Part shown: positions 35,901-44,900 of the stretch, in pieces
Position numbering within the stretch: position 1 is the stretch's first letter
Layout of the letters: each line of letters begins with the position of its first letter
From: Serripes groenlandicus
Lineage: Eukaryota; Mollusca; Bivalvia; Cardiida; Cardiidae
Reading direction: 5' to 3'
DNA length: 64,000 nt
Assembly (NCBI GenBank): GCA_031761405.1
Contig: JASEVX010000011.1
Coordinates: 64,128,767-64,192,766 of the forward strand
The notes under the pieces: model-generated
Told to the model about the DNA's origin: nothing
What the model saw: the letters and a program-made list of their open reading frames with translations, nothing else
Databases searched by the model: none
Translations under genes and position numbers: made by a program

Positions 35901-38900
35901 TACAGACAACATTTGACACCATTGCAGCAAATGCCTGAAAACATTGTGAATAAAGGAGAAACAATAGGTTTTTAATGGTGTGTAGTAGTACACTCCCAAT
36001 TACCTATTGTGGATATGACAGAAATCTTAAAAAATCCTCTTCTCCGAAAGTATGAAATCAATTTTCAAATAACTTTCTAGAAATGTTTCATGGGTAAACC
36101 TGTATAGGATTTCTTCAAGCCATGTTGATTGGTCAAAAAACATGGCCACTAGGGAGCAGGGCTGTTTTGCCTTATATCTATGGGTATATTGAAAATTTCA
36201 AAAATCCTCTGCTCCTAAACTTTGAAGCATATTTACATATAAAATTTTACCTTATGACAGTTGAGACGATTCTTGTCCTCTTTGTCCTTTTATTATCCCC
36301 TCGTCAAACAAGAGTTTGAGAGGGAATATAGTAACGGGGCTGTCCGTTTGTTTGTGCGTCCGTCCATAACAACCTTGTGACCACTCTACACTGAACATCC
36401 TTTGACTGATCTTAACCAAACTTGGTATACAGTTAGTATATATCAAGGTCATAGGGTCAAAGTCAAGCTCAAAATTGAACTTTCCTTCCATAACAACCGT
36501 CTGACCACTACACTAAATATCCTTTGACTTATCTTAACCAAACTTGGTATACAGTTAGTATATGGCAAGGGCTAGAACACTATTTATTGTAAATGGGCAA
36601 AGGCGGGGTCATTTGGCAAAGGCCAAATGCTGAGACAAGGACAAATTACACTTAGTTCTCTGGTACATAACATTAATAACAATTTGATAAAGGCAAGGAC
36701 AAATAACATAACATTCGCTATGCGGTGCCTTTGTTCCTTTTGCCACAATGTTTTCAAAAGGCATCAGAAAGGAAAGCGTATGTATATGGGAACCGCCCCA
36801 CCACCACCAAAAAAAAAGAACGAAGTCAATATTGGATTTTTTGATAGTCTAACAAGGTTCACCTATATTCTACAGTGACGGTGTTCAGAGAGGAATTGCA
36901 TTTACCCAGTACCCACAATACAGTTGTTCTACGACAGGGAGTAGTATGAATGCTATTTATAAACACTACCATCAGAAAGGGACAGTCAGTCAGATAGCAT
37001 GGAGCACCATTGATCGATGGCCAACACACCCTGGACTTATTCAGGTAAATACTTTCATAATTGCTATGTTTTGCCAGGAGAGATAACCCATATAAATAAA
37101 GGAGATAGAGAAGCAAACATTGCTGATTGTTCCACTTGTAGAGACTCCTTTAATATGTAGGGTCAATTCAAGACATCTTTTGAATAACCCTTTCCCACAT
37201 ACAGACGCTTTCTGACGCCTCTGCAGTAGACGACTATTGAAATCATTGTGGCAAAAGGAGAAATTGCAGCTCATCATGAGCCATTTCTTCATTTACCACA
37301 ATGATTTCTACTCTATTCAATAATCATTAATGGAGATTTACCATATCTTATATATCATAATTTGATAGTCGTCTGCTGCAGATGTTTTGTATGAGGGAAA
37401 GGGTTAATCGTCAGACCCATAAACATACAGTGAAGTATGAGATTGTTATCTGATTTGCTAATTTGAAAAACAGATGACTGTGAGTCATATTTCACAGAGC
37501 GCTATCGACAGATGGCCCTCACACCCCGGTATTATTTACCCTTTCCCTCATATAGACGCTTTCTGACGCCTCTGCAGTAGACAGCTTTTTGAAAACATAG
37601 TAACAAAAGAAGAAATTGCACAAAACGTGCCTTTTGTCACAGGTTATCCATTCAATTATAGAGATTTTATTTTTTATTTGACAAAATATGTTGAAAGTCG
37701 TCTGCTGCAGAATTGTCGTATGAGGGAAAGGGTTAAGGAACCTGCAGCAGACAACAAAGATATGGAATATCTCTATAAACCAATGTTTACCTATTGAATG
37801 GAGTTGAAAAATAATATGGCAATTGAAGAATTTGCTTATCATGAGCAATTTCTCCTTTTGCCAAAATGTTTTCGAAAGTCGTCTGCTGCAGAAGCATCAG
37901 ATAGTGTTTTATGTTGGAAAGGGTAAAAATTGCAGATGCAAATACAGATGAAACCCTTCCCTGATATGATATTCTTAGAACCGTCTTCTTCGAAAGTATC
38001 TAAGGGAAAAATTCAAGATCAAGACAAATGAAATTGTAATCTTGAAAACATTGATGCAAAAGGAGAAATTTCTACATTTTTGCAATTCTATAATACTTTA
38101 CTAGTATGATTCTTTAACTCTTCTGTTGCCAAGGTGTCAAATGTTGTCTGTATTAGCATTAATATATTTAGACTCCAAGCATTTTGAAAACAAAAACTTT
38201 TCCTGTTATTATGTACTGGATTATTTAGCCAACAAAACAAATTGGGATTAGATTTTTTGAAGTTCATTGAGGCAAGTTCATGAAGCACTTCCAATAGAAT
38301 TTTAGTGATGACCACTTCCTTTTTCTTGATGAACATCAAAAAACCAGACTTGCTGTGATTGTTTATGGGTATAAAACCTCAGATGCAATAAAAAAAGAAA
38401 ACCTGGCCAAATCACTTTAGTCGTTCCAGACTGATCATTGTGATGGGTGTATTTTTTTACAGTTTGCAACCTTGTTCCTATAGTACCTATTGTCAAAACG
38501 TTAACAGAAATTGTCTACTGCAAATGGGGAAATGGCTACGCATACACACTCAATTCTAATGATATTAATTCCTATGCTTATTTTCAGACACATGTTCAAC
38601 ACATACAGGAAGAATTGAAGAAGTTCCCTGAAGATGTTAGAGATGAAGTCATCATCCTGTTCTCCGCCCATTCATTACCTTTAAGGGTTTGTGAAATAAA
38701 TCTTATTGATAACCTTTGCTACGTTTTAAATTTGTTATAAATTGTTTAAGAATAATTTAAGAGCTTTTTAACCCTTTCCCACATGCAGATGCTTTCTGAC
38801 GCCTCTACAGCAGACAATTTTTGAAAACATTGTGGCAAATGAAGAAATTGCTCAAATGAGACATTTCTCCTTTTGCCACAATTTTTTTTACTCTATCCAA

Positions 38901-41900
38901 TAATTGAAATTTCGTTAACAGAGGTTTTTAATAATTTTATCTAGATGTTAACAAAGTCATCTGCTGCAGATTCGTTGTTAGTGGGAAAGGGTTAACAAAG
39001 GCAGGATGGAGTCCAGAAAACTAGTAATTAGATTACCTGTAATAATTAATCGTTACTCTACCTGTGTCAGTCAAGTGAAAGTACACGAGTCACTAATCAT
39101 TTCTCAATAGCATTTTAGATAGGATCTCTAATCATATGATACATAAACTCTTTAATACCTTACAGAGTCAGAACAGAGGCGACCCTTACAGTACTGAAGT
39201 AGGGGCCACGGTGATCGCAGTCATGGAGGCATTGGGGAACACTAACCCCTATAGACTTACATGGCAATCAAAGGTATATATCGTTTCTAACAAGCAGACA
39301 TGTGGAGGAAACAAGTCTTTTCTAGACAATATCTTTTTAAACCCTTTCCCACCTGCAGACGCATTTTGACGCAATAACAGTAGACGACTTTTGAAAACAT
39401 TGTGGCCACAGTGGAAATTGCTCATGAGTAATTTCTCCATCATTCTAAAAAGAGGGGTATATTGCTTTGAACGTGTTGGTAGACCAAAGCTTGTCCAAGT
39501 GTTAACTCAACAATGCCTTGACCTATGTTCCTCAAACTTGACTTGGAGATTATGCCTGACCAGTAGATGAACCCTATTGATTTTGAGGTCATAAGGTCAA
39601 AGGTCAAGGTCACAGTGACCTTAAACCTGAAAAGCTTGCACACATGGCCCTCAAACTTGACATGGAGGCTGGGGTGACCAGTAGATGACCCCTATTGATT
39701 TTAAGGTCAAAGGTCAAGGTCACCATGACATTGAACGCGGAAAAGCTTATCCTAGTGATAACTCAACATAGTAGATGACCCCTATTGATTTTTAGCATAA
39801 TGTTTGACAAACATCTCTTGTTGTTCTTTCATTTATAGAGAATTTCCATATTTTTGACTTAACTCATCTGCTGCAGATTTTTAGAATGGGAGAAATGGTT
39901 TAAACATATCACAGCAGGGGAAATGACAGTGTCTGAAATTGAAAGTACATGCAGCACTAGTCCAAAACTGATATATTTAGCGACAAGCCTGTGTTTGCGT
40001 CAGATGCCATTTACAGCGTGGTTTGGAAGTTGTCTACCTTGAAGATATAAAACATATTAAGATAACATGTATAAAACTGATTGTATACTTTTCATACAGA
40101 GCAGAAATAAATGTGGAGAAATAGCTAGTTTTTAATGAATTTGTCCACAATGTTTTTTAATTGTTGTCTGCAGCAGATGCCACAAATATCTTAAATAGTT
40201 TTTGAAAACACTGTGACAAAAGGAGAAATTGCTTATCATGAGCAATTCCTATTTTTAGCTCGACTTTTGAAAAAAAAGAGAGCTATTGTCATGACCCTGG
40301 CATCATCGTCGGCGTCGGCGACGGCGTGATCGTCCGGTTAAGTTTTTTTGTTTAGCTCATTTTTTTTTTTTTTTTTTTCCTCCTCCCTATCAGTGGAGCG
40401 TCTGTGCCGTACGCGGTGCTCTTGTTCTATTTCAATTTCTATTTTTGTCACAATGTTTTCATAAGTGGTCTGTTGCAGTGGCGTTAAAATGCATCTGTAT
40501 GTGTTGAAGATGCTGAACTCAAGATCGATATCAAAATGTTGAAATGTTGAAACTTTTGCAAATATTGCTAATAGTGACAACAAAGTAATAATTAGTTAAA
40601 AACTAATTTTGCATTAAGTGTGGAACAACAGTCAATTGAAAGTCAATGCAAATGTACAACATATGGCTTACTGGGTATGTCTACCAGTAAAAATGAAGTA
40701 TAGACAATCAATATTTATATGTTTATTGTACTGGAAAGTGAAATTATTACTATAGTTTTATCTCAGAATTATGATTCTAATATTTCAAGACAACTTTTTG
40801 TTAGTTTTAAAACTTTGACTATACTATCTATATTCTAGAGTACAGCAACTTTAAAGGGACAAATGACTCATTTCAGGTTGGTCCCTTACCCTGGTTGGCT
40901 CCACAGACAGACGATGCTATAAGGGGGCTGGCACAGAGGGGACAGAAGAATATGTTAATGGTACCAATAGCCTTTACAAGTGACCACATAGAAACCCTCT
41001 ATGAAATGGATATGGAATACGCCAAGGAGCTTGGGGAGGAGGTTAGACCACCTTTTTGTTAACCCCCCCCTTTCCTCATATACTATAGGCCCATCTGTAG
41101 CAGACCACTTTGAAAACTACTAGGCATAAACACGGAAAAGCTCTATAAATGTAGGTCGAGGGCTTGGCGTGAAACGGTTGTAACTAAAAACCTATTTTGA
41201 AAACCCTGGTTTAGGGGCAATTTTGACCCCTTTGAAAACAATGCAAATTTAGGTGCCATTGCTCAGAACGAGCAATGGCACCTAAATTTCCATTGTTTTC
41301 CAAGAAAAATGATTTAACGCTTTTAAAACTTTATGGCGCGGTGATTAACCTTGGTAAAAAAATACCAATTTTAGTTACAACCGTTTCACGCCAAGCCCTC
41401 GAGGTGTGATTACTAAAAAGAGTTTTAAACATTGTGGCAAAAGAAGAAGTTGCTTGTTTTGAGCAATTTCTACTTTTGTCGCAATGTTTTCAAAAGTCGT
41501 CTGCTGCAGAGGTGTCAGAAATTGCTGTATGTGGGAAAGGGTTAACCCTTGTTTCCCACATATAGGGGCATATGCAGCATATGAAAAGTTAAGACTGGTC
41601 TCCTTTGTAAACAATTGCAAAATTGAAAGTATACTTACTGACACGGTGTAGAAAATATTGTGGGCAAAGGAAGTAAAATGTTTTCAACGATGGTCTGCAG
41701 CAGGGGGGTACCTAATGTCACATAAAAGATGGTTAGTTTTAGAAATACTGTACAATACTACTTACCTTAGAAAAATAATACTTTCCCACATATAGACAAT
41801 TTAATAGTCCTACCTTCTGTATTTATGTAAATATGCTATCAAAGTTTTCTGCTGCAGATTTGTTGTATGTGGCAGTACTGTACAATACCACTTAATGTAG

Positions 41901-44900
41901 AACAATATTTTGACAAACTGCAGCAATTGACATTTGACCCTTCTTGCTTCCTGCACCAGTTGATTCTTAAAATATTAAAGACCTTTGCTGCATAATATTC
42001 AAAGGTATTATGCATTTATAGGATTGAATCAGCTAAATTTTACTCACTTTGTAGATATGGTTTTGCACAACAGTCAATTTACATTGTAAGATTCTTTAAC
42101 ACTTTCCAAAAAACAGACACATCTCCGCGCATCTGCAGCAGATGGCTTAAAAACACAGCTGCAATGTTTCCAACTCCTTTCAATGGTTAAACTTTCATTT
42201 ATAGAAATGTTATGAGTTATATTTTTTCCTTGATGTTTTCAATGTCTTCTTGCTGCAGATTTGTTGTATGCGGAAAAACATTAATTATTATACCTTTCCC
42301 TCATACAAAAATTCTGCAGCAGACGACTTTGAACATATTTTGTCAAAAAAGGGAAAATCTCTATAATTGAATGGATAGCCTATGACTAAAGGTGGAAAAC
42401 ATTGTGGCAAAAGGAGATATTGCTCGTTCTGAGCAATTTCTTCTTTTGTCACTATGTTTTCAAAAAGCTGTCTGCTGCAGAGGCGGCAGAAAGCGTCTAT
42501 ATGAGGGAAAGGATTAAAAAATCAATTTAAATCAAATTTTGACTTAATTCCATATTAGTACATTTAATGCATTTCGTTTATCTACCCTTGACAGGTTGGT
42601 GCTAATATAAGACGTTCAGGTGCGCCCAATGGAAATCCAATATTTATTGAGGTAGGTCAAATATTAACCCTTTCTCAGAATTGTCTTAACCCTTTTCCTC
42701 ATATAAACGCTTTGTGACGCCTCTGCAGCAGACAGCTTTTTGAAAACATAGTGACAAAAGAAGAAATTGCACAAAATGTGCAATTTCTCCTTTTGCCACA
42801 ATGTTTTCCACTTTTTGTCATGGGTTATCCATTCAAATAGATATTTTCTATTTTTTGACAAAATATGTTCAAAGTCGTCTGCTGCAGAATTGTCGTATGA
42901 GGGAAAGGGTTAATAAGAAATTGAATAAGACGATTCTTTTGAGTATCCACATTGTAGGGTTTGGTTGGATGATAAGAAATATTATGGGAAAAAAGAGATA
43001 TTATGGGAAAAAGAGCTGTATACCCCTCCTTATCTAAACCTCTGCCTCATGTCCAAATCAGATCACATGATTATGATCAAACTTTAAACTTCCTACTAGA
43101 AGATTGATGCTTGCTTGCTTTATGACGTTGTTTACCCTCGCGCTCGGCATTAATGCCATTTGGCAAGCAGCTATCGTTAACTCCAATATTTAATTTAATT
43201 TCCATAAGCAGACAGACTATTTTTGTGCAGATTATTCTGATATCTTATTGTCTCTCTATTATTGGGTCGGGAGATATGAAAATATTGTTACATTGTCTAT
43301 TTCTAAATATGTATAAATTGCAGACTATATCTGTAATTGTATTTTATAAGCTAAATAAATTTATATATAAATTTCTGACTATTTCGTCTATATTTTTCAC
43401 CAATAAATTATCTGATTAATTTTCAGAGCTAGTTTGTAGAAGATTGTTCCGTGGAACAATGGTAGTAATGGCTGCCCTCCTTGGGGCTCAGACTTGAGGG
43501 GTTAACATTACGACTGACTGGCTGGTGTCAGGACAAACGGACCAGTAGTGCTTCTAACTTACCCGGGAAACACCGAGGTTATAACTGAACAATTGTTGAA
43601 AGTGGCATAAAACACACACAAAAAAAAACCAATACATCAGTGGAACAATAAATAAATTGCAGTCAGTAAAGATCCTAATTAGACTGGCCCAACCCTTTCC
43701 CTCATACGACAATTCTGCAGCAGACGACTTTGAACATATTTTGTCAAAAAATAAAAAATCTCTATAATTGAATGGATATCCTATGACTAAAAGTGGAAAA
43801 CATTGTTGCAAAAGGAGAAATTGCTCGTTTTGAGCAATTTCTTCCTTCGTAACTATGTTTTCAAAAAGCTGTCTGCTTCACCTAACCATGTGTTTCGTGG
43901 CTTTCTTGCACCAGTACTCCACACAGCATTCTTCCATAGAAACTGGCTATCTTCCCGCCTAAATATACTCTTTTTAGCCCACTGGTTGAAAACAAATGTA
44001 TCAATGACTTTTTTATCCCTTTCCCACCTGCAGACGCATTTTGACGCAATAGCAGCAGACGAATTTTGAAAACATTCTTGAGAAATTTCTCCTTTGGCCA
44101 CAATGTTTTCAACTTTTTTTTACAATTAAGCTATCTTTAATGGAGATTGTCCATGTTTTTGCTTAGATATTTTCCAAGTCGTCTGCTGCAGGTTTGCTGT
44201 ATGAGAGAAAGGGTAAAGTCATTAGAAAAATTTAACCCTTTCCCAGATTAAACAAGATTGCAGCAGACAACTCGGAAAACAAAGTCCAAAAGAAAAATGA
44301 GTGAGTGTGTGAGTGCGTGCGTGCGTCCGTAAACAATTTCTTGTTAACACTATACAGTCTTCTTGATTGTATCTCAACCAAACTTATACAGTAGTTAGAT
44401 ATCTATGAGAGCTCGGTTCCTTTCGAAAACCAGCCAGATCCGCCCATGCATGACTGGATTATGGCCCTTGAAATGGTCAAAATTGCTATAAAAGAGCTTG
44501 TTAACACGATACAGTCTTCACTTTTGATTGTATCTCAACCAACCTTATACAGTAGTTAGATATCCATGAGAGCTCGGTTCCTTTCGAAAACCAGCCAGAT
44601 CTGCCCATGCATGACTGGATTATGGCCCTTGAAATGGTCAAAATTGCTATAATAGGGCTTGTTAACATGATACAGTCCTTATTTTTGATTGTATCTCAAT
44701 CAAACTTATACCGTAGTTAGATATCCATGAGAGTTTGGTTCATTTCTAAAAAACGGCCAGATCTACCCATGCATGGCTGGATTATGGCCCTTGAAATTGT
44801 CAAAATTGCTATAATACAGCTTGTGAATACAATAGAGCTTCCATTTACTATCTGATCTTCATCAAACTTAGATGGTATTTGAATATTGATGACATATTGG

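Noticed and set aside
37474..37536. Exon 6 duplicate as a working mutually exclusive exon
   Set aside because: No donor remains, only the last third is present, and joining from exon 5 (phase 2) would be out of frame.
43803..44112. Overlapping ORFs of 76-88 codons on both strands
   Set aside because: They lie inside two family A MITEs and the joining spacer; such short ORFs recur wherever this MITE occurs (also 11,579; 42,664; 53,464; 57,378; 58,719).
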